A DNA stretch of 18,224 nucleotides from Streptomyces sp. NRRL F-6676 (GCF_000725625.1 NZ_JOHS01000085.1:1-18224), one strand, 5' to 3'; counted from the stretch's first letter, positions 1-6,468 are shown. The notes: a model not told the origin generated them from the sequence alone. A program made the numbers and translations.

Positions 1-70
1 AGCTGGGGGTGGGTGGGGAGGAGCGCGGGAGAGCTCGGGTGGGTGGGGTGCGTGGGCGGGTGCGGGTGGG
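1..70 (+). other. G-rich stretch, candidate G-quadruplex
   Basis: The plus strand carries closely spaced G-tracts. GGG or GGGG runs lie at 5-9, 11-13 and 15-18, and again at 37-39, 41-43, 45-48, 54-56, 58-60, 64-66 and 68-70, with loops of 1-5 nt. This meets the usual pattern for an intramolecular G-quadruplex. No reading frame here looks coding. The part from 45 to 70 is nearly identical (24 of 26) to the reverse complement of 6557-6582, where it also sits next to the same palindrome, so it seems to be part of a dispersed repeat and not a local oddity. Folding is inferred from sequence only. Confidence 0.45.
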
Positions 71-85
71 AGGTGGCTGGTCGCG

Positions 86-523
86 CAGTTCCCCGCGCCC
101 CTTACGGGCGCGGTTGCTCGCGCCCGTGTGGCGGGGCCGTAGATCCGGCGCAGTCCCGCGCTCCTTACGGGCGCGGTGGCTCGCGCCCGCCCCGGCGGTA
201 GCCGCAGATCCGGCACAGCCTCGCGCCCCTTACCGGCGCGGGTGCTCGCGCCTGTGTGGTGAGGCCGTAGATCCGGCACAGTCCCGCGCTCCTTACGGGC
301 GCGGTAGCTCGCGCTTGCCCCGGCGGTAGCCGCAGATCCAGCACAGCCCCGAGCCCCTTACGGGCGTGGGTGTTCGCGCCCGTGTGGTGGGGCCGTAGAT
401 TCGGCGCAGTCCCGCGTCCCTTGCGGGCGCGGGTGGTCGCGCTCGCCCCGGCGGTAGCCGTAGATCCGGCACAGTCCCGCGCCCCTTACGGGCGTGGGTG
501 TTCGCGCCCGTGTGGTGGGGCCG
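86..523. repeat. Alternating 63-65 bp tandem repeat array
   Basis: About 6.8 units can be delimited, each beginning CAG and ending in a form of GTAGATCCGGC(A/G): 86-150, 151-215, 216-278, 279-343, 344-406, 407-471 and a partial 472-523. Two unit types alternate. Type A (units 1, 3, 5, 7) has the middle CGTGTGGTGGGGCCGTAG, and type B (units 2, 4, 6) has CCCCGGCGGTAGCCGCAG. The higher-order period is about 128-130 bp; 354-395 and 482-523 are 42 identical bases. Each unit contains the weak stem CGCGC(C/T)CCTTACGGGCGCG. Unit lengths are not multiples of three, so apparent open frames are accidental. The first unit begins with the same sequence as the palindrome at 6501-6543, suggesting the array grew from one such element. 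Confidence 0.8.
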
Positions 524-544
524 CGGCTGCCGTCGTGGTCTCAG

Positions 545-805
545 TCATGCCTCCTGGCGTGAGCCCTCGCGTGCGTGGCGGCGGCCTTCCGAGACCGAGC
601 GCAGCAGACCCGCCGCGGCGAGCAGGAAGCCGACGCCCATCAGCATGCTCAGGCCGTACATGTACGACGGCAGCACCGACGTGCCGAGCAGCAGGGGCGC
701 CACCGTGACCATCGTGGCCACCGCGCCGAGGAAGAAGACGATCGCGCCGGCGCGGATCAGCCGCTCGCCGGCTCCGGCGGAATTCGTTTGGGTTTTGTCG
801 CGCAC
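545..805 (-). CDS. Small two-helix integral membrane protein
   Basis: Unrecognised 86-residue protein. Two hydrophobic segments are visible, roughly residues 18-40 and 48-70, separated by a short SVLPSYMYG turn, with a basic and acidic C-terminal tail (GRRHAREGSRQEA). It has no catalytic motif and belongs to the many small conserved actinobacterial membrane proteins of unknown role. I chose GTG at 805 because TACCCT (817-812) lies 6 nt before it, as expected for a leaderless transcript, and no Shine-Dalgarno sequence precedes either candidate. The longer alternative starts at GTG 838 and adds eleven residues. It is divergent from the cold-shock gene, and its 3' end lies 21 bp from the tandem array. 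Confidence 0.7.
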   Translation of the reverse strand: MRDKTQTNSAGAGERLIRAGAIVFFLGAVATMVTVAPLLLGTSVLPSYMYGLSMLMGVGFLLAAAGLLRSVSEGRRHAREGSRQEA

Positions 806-839
806 CCGACCAGGGTAGTTCCAGCGCGAGGGGAACACT

Positions 840-878
840 CCGGTGACGTCTTGTCACCGGCCCGTGGACCACTAGCCT
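840..878 (+). promoter_or_regulatory. Promoter of cold-shock gene with inverted repeat
   Basis: TTGTCA (851-856) and TAGCCT (873-878) are separated by 16 bp, a good match to a housekeeping sigma-70 (HrdB) promoter, predicting transcription start near 885. The -35 box is embedded in a perfect inverted repeat, CCGGTGAC (840-847) and GTCACCGG (853-860) with a 5 nt spacer. A protein bound there would cover the -35 box, so the repeat is a candidate operator. Its axis lies between the two divergent genes. The binding protein is unknown. Confidence 0.5.
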
Positions 879-885
879 GGGTACC

Positions 886-934
886 GGCGGGTCACAGGAC
901 CCGCCCCAGTGCTATCGAGGGTGCTGTCGAGGGC
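886..934 (+). promoter_or_regulatory. Structured 5' leader of cold-shock mRNA
   Basis: If transcription starts near 885, the leader is about 94 nt. It opens with a perfect 8 bp hairpin, GGCGGGTC (886-893), loop ACAG, GACCCGCC (898-905). A 12 bp tandem duplication follows, GCTATCGAGGGT (911-922) and GCTGTCGAGGGC (923-934), 10 of 12 identical. Long structured leaders regulate cspA-type genes in other bacteria; a regulatory role here is inference. Confidence 0.4.
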
Positions 935-978
935 ACTCATCCGAGCGGTTTCCGACGAGTACGAGGACGAGGACAGGC

Positions 979-1362
979 ATGCCTACCGGCAAGGTCAAGT
1001 GGTTCAACGGGGAGAAGGGCTTCGGTTTTCTCTCCCGCGACGACGGCGGTGACGTCTTCGTGCACTCCTCGGTCCTCCCCGCCGGAGTCGACGGCCTCAA
1101 GCCCGGCCAGCGCGTGGAGTTCGGCGTGGTCGCCGGACAGCGCGGCGACCAGGCACTCTCCGTCGTCCTGCTGGACCCCGCCCCGTCCGTCGCGGCGGCG
1201 CAGCGCAAGAAGCCGGACGAGCTGGCCTCGATCGTGCAGGACCTGACGACCCTCCTCGAGAACATCACCCCGATGCTCGAGAAGGGCCGCTACCCGGACA
1301 AGGTGTCGGGGAAGAAGATCGCCGGCCTGCTGCGGGCGGTCGCCGACCAACTGGATGTGTGA
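979..1362 (+). CDS. Cold-shock-domain protein with C-terminal extension
   Basis: This 127-residue protein begins with a classic cold-shock domain (about residues 1-66). It shows the GKVKWFNGEKGFGFL start with RNP1-type KGFGFL at 13-18 and the RNP2-type VFVHSS at 26-31, the aromatic residues that stack on single-stranded RNA or DNA. The domain is cytoplasmic and usually acts as an RNA chaperone. Residues 67-127 form an extra helical region rich in Lys, Asp and Leu that typical 67-70 residue Csp proteins lack. It probably belongs to a longer actinobacterial variety and could mediate oligomerisation or a partner contact. The ATG at 979 is preceded by a purine-rich GAGGACGAGGACAGG site. It is transcribed away from the small membrane protein gene, and its end is 23 bp from the convergent mqnD stop. 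Confidence 0.93.
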   Translation: MPTGKVKWFNGEKGFGFLSRDDGGDVFVHSSVLPAGVDGLKPGQRVEFGVVAGQRGDQALSVVLLDPAPSVAAAQRKKPDELASIVQDLTTLLENITPMLEKGRYPDKVSGKKIAGLLRAVADQLDV

Positions 1363-1385
1363 GGGGTCCGGCCGGACGGCTACGG

Positions 1386-2267
1386 CTACGGGAACGTGAG
1401 CGCGTTCGCGGTGAGCGGCGGGAGCAGGTTCTCCTCGGCCGCGCGGTCCAGCAGGCCCCGGACCGCCGCGTAGCCGTCCTCGCCGAGGTCGGCGGTGAAC
1501 TCGTTCACGTACAGCTCGATGTGCTGGTCGGCGACGGCCGGGTCCATCTCCTGGGCGTGCGCGAGGACGTACGCCCGGGAGGCCTCGGGGTCGTCCCACG
1601 CGGCCCGTACGGACGTACGGACGGACTCGGCCAGGCGGTTCAGGGTCTCCGCGCCCAGCGACCGCTTGGCGATGATCGCGCCCAGCGGGATCGGCAGCCC
1701 GGTGGTGGCCTCCCAGTGCTCGCCCATGTCGGCGAGCTTGTGCAGCCCGTAGTTCTGGTAGGTGAACCGGGCCTCGTGGATGACGAGACCCGCGTCCACC
1801 CGGCCGTCGCGCACGGCGGGCATGATCTCGTGGAACGGCATCACGACGATCTCGCCGACTCCCCCGGGCACGGTGTCCGCCGCCCACAGCCGGAACAGCA
1901 GATAGGCGGTCGACTTCTCGCTCGGCACGGCGACCGTGCGCCCGGCGAGGTCCGCGTCCGCCTCCCTGGTCAGCACCAGCGGGCCGCAGCCCCGGCCGAG
2001 GGCGCCGCCGCAGGGCAGCAGCGCGTACTCGTCGAGGACGTACGGCAGCACGGCGTACGACACCTTCAGCACGTCCAACTCGCCGCGCTCGGCCATGCCG
2101 TTGGTGAGGTCGATGTCGGCGAAGGTGACGTCGAGCGCCGGGGCGCCGGGGACGCGGCCGTGGGCGAGGGCGTCGAAGACGAAGGTGTCGTTCGGGCAGG
2201 GGGAGTACGCGATGCGCAGGGTGTCCGGGGTGGACACGGGCTCAGTCGCGGTCGGTGCGGTCGTCAT
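1386..2267 (-). CDS. mqnD: 1,4-dihydroxy-6-naphthoate synthase
   Basis: MqnD (293 residues) converts cyclic dehypoxanthinyl futalosine to 1,4-dihydroxy-6-naphthoate in the futalosine route to menaquinone, in the cytoplasm. The protein has the family's periplasmic-binding-protein-like fold signature. SPCPNDTFVFDAL lies at residues 22-34, the substrate-binding PSEKSTAYLL at 115-124, and GLVIHEARFTYQNYGL at 160-175, where His164 corresponds to the essential histidine described for Thermus MqnD. Length is normal for the family. Its ATG at 2267 lies 26 nt inside the end of mqnB, so the two are very likely translationally coupled. It is the last gene of the minus-strand block that starts with an MFS transporter; the remaining pathway genes are not in this window. 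Confidence 0.95.
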   Translation of the reverse strand: MTTAPTATEPVSTPDTLRIAYSPCPNDTFVFDALAHGRVPGAPALDVTFADIDLTNGMAERGELDVLKVSYAVLPYVLDEYALLPCGGALGRGCGPLVLTREADADLAGRTVAVPSEKSTAYLLFRLWAADTVPGGVGEIVVMPFHEIMPAVRDGRVDAGLVIHEARFTYQNYGLHKLADMGEHWEATTGLPIPLGAIIAKRSLGAETLNRLAESVRTSVRAAWDDPEASRAYVLAHAQEMDPAVADQHIELYVNEFTADLGEDGYAAVRGLLDRAAEENLLPPLTANALTFP

Positions 2268-3027
2268 GCGGGTTCCAACTCTCCAGGACGGGCGCCAGCT
2301 TCCCGAAGGCCCCGGTGAGCGCGGCGAGGGCGTCGCCGATCCGCCAGGCGGCGCGGTCGCGGGGGCCCACGGGGTTGGAGACGGCGCGGATCTCCAGTAC
2401 GGGCGTGCGGTGGGCGGCGGCCGCCTCCGCCACGCCGAACCCCTCCATCGCCTCGGCCAGCGCCCTCGGGTGCCGGGCGCGCAGCACGGCGGCCCGGCGG
2501 GCGGTGCCGGTGACGGTGGAGACGGTCAGGACGGTGCCGGTGCGGGCGCCGGTCGCCTCGGCGGCCCGGCGCACGAGGGCGGCGGGCGGGAGGTGGGTGA
2601 CGGTGCCGAAGCCGAGGTCGGTGACGGGCAGGAAACCGGGCGCGGGGCCGTCGGTCCCCTCCGTCTCGGCGCCGAGGTCGGCGGCGGTGATCTCGTCGGC
2701 GAGGACCAGGGTGGCCGGGGGCGCGTCCGGCAGGAAGCCGCCGCCGATGCCGGCCGAGACGACCAGGTCGTACGGGGTGCCGTGCAGCGCGGCGGCGGTC
2801 AGCGCGCCGGCCGTGGAGGCGGCGGCGAGGGCGGGGCCCACACCGGCGGCCAGCAGGTCGTACACCGGGCCGTCGGCAACGGGCCCCAGCCGGGTGAGGG
2901 AGGCCGCGGGGAGCGGTACCTCCCGCGAGGTGCCGTCGAACGCCTGTGCCACCGCGTCCCGCTCGACGGGGACCGCGGTGGCGACCAGTACGCGCAGCGG
3001 CGCGGGGCCGGACGGGGACGTGGTCAG
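2242..3027 (-). CDS. mqnB: Futalosine hydrolase
   Basis: MqnB cleaves futalosine to dehypoxanthine futalosine and free hypoxanthine, an early step of menaquinone synthesis. It belongs to the nucleoside phosphorylase / MTA-SAH nucleosidase fold. LRVLVATAVPVERDAV forms the first beta strand, SAGIGGGF (91-98) the phosphate/ribose-type loop, AMEGFGVAEAA (193-203) carries the substrate-binding Glu195, and AVSNPVGPRDRAAW (215-228) has the Asn typical of futalosine hydrolases where MTA nucleosidases have Asp. The start is unusual. The first strand begins only about ten codons after the upstream stop, no ATG/GTG/TTG fits there, and a CTG at 3027-3025 overlaps the upstream TGA as CTGA, with AAGAAGGA just before. 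GTG at 3054 (adding nine residues, no Shine-Dalgarno) is the alternative. Function is secure, the start is not. Confidence 0.9.
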   Translation of the reverse strand: MTTSPSGPAPLRVLVATAVPVERDAVAQAFDGTSREVPLPAASLTRLGPVADGPVYDLLAAGVGPALAAASTAGALTAAALHGTPYDLVVSAGIGGGFLPDAPPATLVLADEITAADLGAETEGTDGPAPGFLPVTDLGFGTVTHLPPAALVRRAAEATGARTGTVLTVSTVTGTARRAAVLRARHPRALAEAMEGFGVAEAAAAHRTPVLEIRAVSNPVGPRDRAAWRIGDALAALTGAFGKLAPVLESWNPHDDRTDRD

Positions 3028-3503
3028 GAGTCCTTCTTGAACGTGAAGTTCCACAGGCCCGTGGCCTTCTTGTCGGTGCCCTCCTGGATCGACACCTTCG
3101 TGGAGTCGCCGCTGGCGCCGTACTGGGCGTTGAAGAACACGCTGCCCGGGATCGTCCGGTAGGTCTTGGTGCTGGAGTCGACGAGCGGCTGACCGTTCAT
3201 CAGGATCGTCCAGCCCTTGTCGGCGATGTCCGGGTCGACGCCGAAGCGGACCGTCGCGTCCGGGTCGACCTTGATCGACTCGATGTCCTTGTCCTTGATG
3301 CAGGACTGGAGCTCGGACGTCGACAGGGCCTTGTCGTCGTCGTTGTAGCAGGAAGCCTCCGAGCTGACCGAGTCCTTGCCGACGGTGATCGTCGCCCTCG
3401 GGGTGGGCTTGTCGCAGGCGGACAGCAGGAGCAGTCCGGCGGATACGGCGCCGGCGGCGGCGACGGCGCGGCGGCGTCGCACAGCGGATTGCAGCGAGGT
3501 CAT
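3024..3503 (-). CDS. DUF2771-type secreted lipoprotein
   Basis: This 159-residue protein has a lipoprotein signal: four arginines at 9-12, a hydrophobic stretch, and lipobox LSAC with the lipidated Cys30. The mature part is a small soluble domain with two more cysteines (52 and 68) that could form a disulfide, and acidic/lysine-rich loops. I assign it to the DUF2771 family, which has no known function; it should be anchored on the outer face of the membrane. Its ATG overlaps the stop of the MFS gene (ATGA, 3503-3500), and its stop overlaps the probable mqnB start, so it sits in the middle of a coupled block. TAGCCT at 3515-3510 lies 6 nt before the ATG and could give an additional leaderless transcript. 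Confidence 0.85.
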   Translation of the reverse strand: MTSLQSAVRRRRAVAAAGAVSAGLLLLSACDKPTPRATITVGKDSVSSEASCYNDDDKALSTSELQSCIKDKDIESIKVDPDATVRFGVDPDIADKGWTILMNGQPLVDSSTKTYRTIPGSVFFNAQYGASGDSTKVSIQEGTDKKATGLWNFTFKKDS

Positions 3504-5050
3504 GGCCGAAGGCTATCTGGCACGCACGGAGTGGTCCCCACGTGGGGTCCACGGCGTGCCGCCGTCCACAGCGGGCGGACCGTCGACAACAGGCCCGTCG
3601 CGACGATCGCCGCGCCCACCGACATGCCCAGCGCGCCGTTGAGCGGCAGCACGATCCCGATCGCGCCGCCCAGCACCCACGCCATCTGCAACGACGTCTC
3701 CGACCGCGCGAACGCCGAGGTCCGCACCTCCTCGGGCACGTCTCGCTGGATCAGCGCGTCCAGCGACAGCTTGCCCAGCGCCTGCGCGCAGCCGGCGCAC
3801 GCGGCCAGGCAGGCGACGAGGAACGCGCCGAAGAACACGGCCGCCGTGATCGCGACGGCCAGCACCGCCGACACCACCGTGACGACGATGACCTCCGGCG
3901 CCCGCGACTTCAGCCAGGCGCCGACCGCCGTGCCCAGCGCGTTGCCGGTGCCGGCCGCGACGCCGACGATGCCGAGGGAGACGGCCGCGCTCGACCCGGC
4001 CAGCGGGTGCTCGCGGAGCAGGAACGCGAGGAAGAAGATCAGGAACCCGGACAGACAGCGCAGACAGGCGTTGGCGCCGAGCGCGTGGATGACGGTGCTG
4101 CCGACGGTGCGCAGACCGGGGCGGCGGCGGGCGGCCTTGGCGGAGACGGAGGGCGACGGCTCCGACGGCTCGGACGGCTCCGTCAGGCCGGACGGCTCCG
4201 TCGGGCCGGACGGCTCTGGCGGTTCGGACGGCTCTGGCGGTTCGGGGGTACAGGGCGCGCGGTCCTTCGACGCGAGCAGGGCGATGCGCTCGCCCTTCGC
4301 CGAGTCGACCTTGCGCGGCAGCGAGAACGACAGGAACGTGCCCCCGACGAAGATCAGGAAGGCGCCGTAGAGGGGATAGCGGGGCCCCAGCACTTGCAGC
4401 CCCGCCCCGATCGGCGCGGCCACACCGGTGGCGAGCAGCCCGCCGAGGGTGACCCGGGAGTTCGCCTTCACCAGCGAGAACGCGGGCGGCAGCAGCCGCG
4501 GCACCACCGCACTGCGGACCACGCCGTACGCCTTCGACGCGACCAGCACGCCGAGCGCCGCCGGGTACAGCTCCAGGCTGCCGGTGGCGACGGCGCCGGA
4601 CAGCAGCAGCGCGAGCAGCGCCCTGGCCAGCATCGCGGCGGCCATCGCGGCGCGGCGGCCGTGCGGGAGGCGGTCCAGGAGGGGGCCGATCACGGGGGCG
4701 AGGACCGTGAACGGGGCCATCGTGATCGCGAGGTAGAGGGCGACGCGGCCGCGGGCCTCGTCGGTGGGAACGGAGAAGAAGACGGTGGAGGCGAGGGCGA
4801 CGGTGACCATGACGTCGCCGGCGCCGTTCACGGCGTGCAGTTCGATGAGCTTGGCGAGGCCGGACTCGCCGGCGCCCTGGGCGTGGGTGACGCGGCGGAT
4901 GCCGCGGTAGGTGCCGGTGACGGGGAGGTGGAGGGCGCGGGCGACCTTGCGGGCGGAACCGCGCACGCGGTTCGGCCCGCCACGTCGGTCGGTGCCGGCC
5001 CGGGGCGGGCCCTCGGTGGGGGCGCCCTGGGGCGGCCGCGCGGCTGCCAC
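3500..5050 (-). CDS. MFS transporter, first gene of the mqnB-mqnD block
   Basis: A 516-residue major facilitator protein with about twelve hydrophobic segments. After a basic cytoplasmic N-terminus (about 65 residues), the first helix is near 78-94, and the motif-A loop GPLLDRLPHGRR lies at 122-133. Between the two six-helix halves, residues about 268-300 form a Pro-Glu-Ser linker built from 18 bp repeats. The second half has another LIFFLAFLLREHP and QRDVPEEVRTSAFARSET loop region. Substrate is unknown; co-translation with mqnB and mqnD suggests, but does not show, a link with menaquinone synthesis or its purine by-product. I chose GTG at 5050 because the frame further upstream is repetitive hairpin DNA with no protein character. 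CACTAT 6 nt before it may be a -10 box for a leaderless mRNA. Confidence 0.85.
   Translation of the reverse strand: MAAARPPQGAPTEGPPRAGTDRRGGPNRVRGSARKVARALHLPVTGTYRGIRRVTHAQGAGESGLAKLIELHAVNGAGDVMVTVALASTVFFSVPTDEARGRVALYLAITMAPFTVLAPVIGPLLDRLPHGRRAAMAAAMLARALLALLLSGAVATGSLELYPAALGVLVASKAYGVVRSAVVPRLLPPAFSLVKANSRVTLGGLLATGVAAPIGAGLQVLGPRYPLYGAFLIFVGGTFLSFSLPRKVDSAKGERIALLASKDRAPCTPEPPEPSEPPEPSGPTEPSGLTEPSEPSEPSPSVSAKAARRRPGLRTVGSTVIHALGANACLRCLSGFLIFFLAFLLREHPLAGSSAAVSLGIVGVAAGTGNALGTAVGAWLKSRAPEVIVVTVVSAVLAVAITAAVFFGAFLVACLAACAGCAQALGKLSLDALIQRDVPEEVRTSAFARSETSLQMAWVLGGAIGIVLPLNGALGMSVGAAIVATGLLSTVRPLWTAARRGPHVGTTPCVPDSLRP
4178..4249 (-). repeat. 18 bp in-frame tandem repeat (Pro-Glu-Ser linker)
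   Basis: Four 18 bp units (4178-4195, 4196-4213, 4214-4231, 4232-4249), each beginning CTC(C/T)G on the plus strand, encode six-residue blocks such as GPTEPS, GLTEPS and EPSEPS in the MFS transporter's central loop. Degenerate copies continue down to about 4157. Because the unit is a multiple of three, copy number can change without breaking the frame, so linker length probably varies between strains. Confidence 0.8.
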
Positions 5051-5507
5051 CCCGTCATAGTGCCCCGGGATGGGCGGGGGTAGGCGGTTACCGGCCGTAT
5101 CGGCGTGGAGTGGCGTGCGGCGGGGGTGGCAGGGGGGCGCTTCGCGCCCCTTGAGGGGCGCGGGGCTGTGTCCCCTCGCGGCTTCGCCGCGTGGGCGCGA
5201 CGGACCACGACGCACCCGCGGTCGCAGAGATCCGGCCACCGCGCCTTCCCCGGAAAAGCACAGGGGCCTTCGGCCCCTACCGAGGCGCCGGGGTGGGCCG
5301 AGCGGCCGGAAGAAGGTAGCGTGCGTAGCGCGCCCCGGCGGTTGTTCTCGGCCGCGCGCCTGTTCGTCATCCCGCAGAATGGATGGCTGAAGGTGTGCCC
5401 GAGCGCGATCGGGCGCGGACGTCGACGCGGCCCTTCGGTCCGCTCCGTCCGCACCCCCCGCCAAGGCCGGCGCACCCGTGAGACGGCGTAGGAGAGAAGC
5501 GATACCT
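5051..5507. other. Non-coding hairpin-rich intergenic region
   Basis: No convincing gene in 457 bp between the MFS gene and the divergent DUF3027 gene; open frames here are short and low-complexity. It holds a cluster of palindromes. GGGGCGC (5134-5140) can pair with GCGCCCC (5144-5150), and in a competing fold CGCGCCCC (5143-5150) pairs with GGGGCGCG (5155-5162) over a TTGA loop. CGCGGC (5177-5182) pairs with GCCGCG (5186-5191). AGGGGCC (5262-5268) pairs with GGCCCCT (5272-5278). Promoters for both divergent genes should be here, but I see no clear -35/-10 pair apart from CACTAT at 5062-5057. Confidence 0.6.
5134..5191. repeat. Cluster of short palindromes with GCGCCCC core
   Basis: Two mutually exclusive stems (5134-5150 and 5143-5162) share the arm GCGCCCC, and a third stem lies at 5177-5191. 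The part CGCGCCCCTT-N2-AGGGGCGCGGGG is the same core as the long palindrome at 6501-6543, so this is a second, diverged member of the same repeat type. Such elements are common between Streptomyces genes; function unknown. Confidence 0.6.
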
Positions 5508-6431
5508 GTGAGCGCAGCGAGCACGCGAAGCCGCACCCCCGACCGTCTGTGCGCCGAGGCCGTCGACCTCGCCCGCAGCGCAGCCGAGGAGGCCGCCGCC
5601 CCCGGCATCGTCGGCGCGCACACAGGAACCCTCGCCGAGGGCGACCGCGTCGTCACCCACTACTTCGAGTGCCAGGAGCTCGGCTACCGCGGCTGGCGCT
5701 GGGCGGTCACCGTCGCCCGCGCCTCCCGCGCGAAGGTCGTCACCGTCGACGAGGCCGTTCTGCTGCCCGGACCCGACGCCGTGCTCGCCCCCGAGTGGGT
5801 GCCCTGGAGCGAGCGGCTGCGCCCCGGTGACATGGGCCCCGGCGATCTGCTGCCCACGGACGCGGACGATCTCCGGCTCGAGCCGGGCTACACCGGCGAG
5901 GACGAGCCGGCGCCGAACTCCGCGGTCTCCGCGGGCATGGCCGAGCTGGTCGAGGCGGAGGACGCGGAGATCACCGCCGGTACGCCGGCCCACCTCCCCC
6001 TCGTGCCCTCGCGCGGCTCCCTCGCGTCGGTCGCCGAGGAGCTCGGGCTGCGGCGGGCGCGGGTGCTCTCGCGGTACGGGCTGCATGTCGCCGCCGACCG
6101 GTGGGAGGAGGCGTACGGGGCGAAGACCCCGATGGCGCAGGCCGCGCCGGCGTCCTGCGTGAGCTGCGGCTTCCTCGCGCCGATCGGGGGGTCGCTCGGG
6201 CAGGCGTTCGGGGTGTGCGCGAACGAGTTCTCGCCGGCGGACGGGCGGGTGGTGTCGCTCTCCTACGGGTGCGGGGGGCACTCGGAGGCGGCGGTGATGC
6301 CGAAGGCTCCGGTGCCGGCGGCGCCGGTCGTCGACGAGACGCGGCTCGATCCGTTCCCGCTGCGGGCGGCGACGGATTCCGGTTCGGTCTCGGCGACCGC
6401 GCCGGAGGACGCGGAGCTGGGGCACTCGTAG
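5508..6431 (+). CDS. DUF3027 protein with probable zinc site
   Basis: A 307-residue cytoplasmic protein that I place in the actinobacterial DUF3027 family; function unknown. The N-terminal half (about 10-130) is a compact domain with conserved aromatic patches (THYFECQELGYRGWRWAV at 50-67 and PEWVPWSERLRPGDMG at 95-110). The middle, about 165-205, is helical (SLASVAEELGLRRARVLSRYGLHVAADRW). The C-terminal part carries CVSC (Cys217, Cys220), Cys237 and CGGH (Cys255, His258), a plausible zinc-binding set. The tail after 265 is Pro/Ala-rich and probably disordered. GTG at 5508 is preferred over GTG/ATG-like codons upstream because GGAGAGAAG precedes it and an upstream start would add only Arg-rich sequence. 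It is followed by a hairpin and a long palindrome, so it is probably its own transcript. Confidence 0.82.
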   Translation: MSAASTRSRTPDRLCAEAVDLARSAAEEAAAPGIVGAHTGTLAEGDRVVTHYFECQELGYRGWRWAVTVARASRAKVVTVDEAVLLPGPDAVLAPEWVPWSERLRPGDMGPGDLLPTDADDLRLEPGYTGEDEPAPNSAVSAGMAELVEAEDAEITAGTPAHLPLVPSRGSLASVAEELGLRRARVLSRYGLHVAADRWEEAYGAKTPMAQAAPASCVSCGFLAPIGGSLGQAFGVCANEFSPADGRVVSLSYGCGGHSEAAVMPKAPVPAAPVVDETRLDPFPLRAATDSGSVSATAPEDAELGHS

Positions 6432-6468
6432 GTTTTTCTCGCCCCCGCCGCCCCTACCCTTCCCGTCC

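Noticed and set aside
9..329. Open frames with Arg/Ala/Pro/Gly-rich repeating translation across the array (also 370-708 and 13-201)
   Set aside because: They follow the 63-65 bp DNA repeat through shifting frames, have no ribosome site and no protein-like composition.
86..523. CRISPR array
   Set aside because: No constant short repeat separated by unique spacers; whole units are related along their full length and alternate between two types. No cas genes nearby.
937..2318. Long open frames antisense to the cold-shock gene and mqnD
   Set aside because: High-GC shadow frames: Arg/Gly/Ala-rich translations opposite confidently identified genes.
5105..5491. Plus-strand open frame between the MFS and DUF3027 genes
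   Set aside because: It crosses the palindromes, has repeat-like composition, no ribosome site and no plausible domain.
5051..5656. Long N-terminal extension of the MFS protein (718-residue frame)
   Set aside because: The extra sequence is translated hairpin repeat DNA without conserved character, and a good GTG start lies at 5050.
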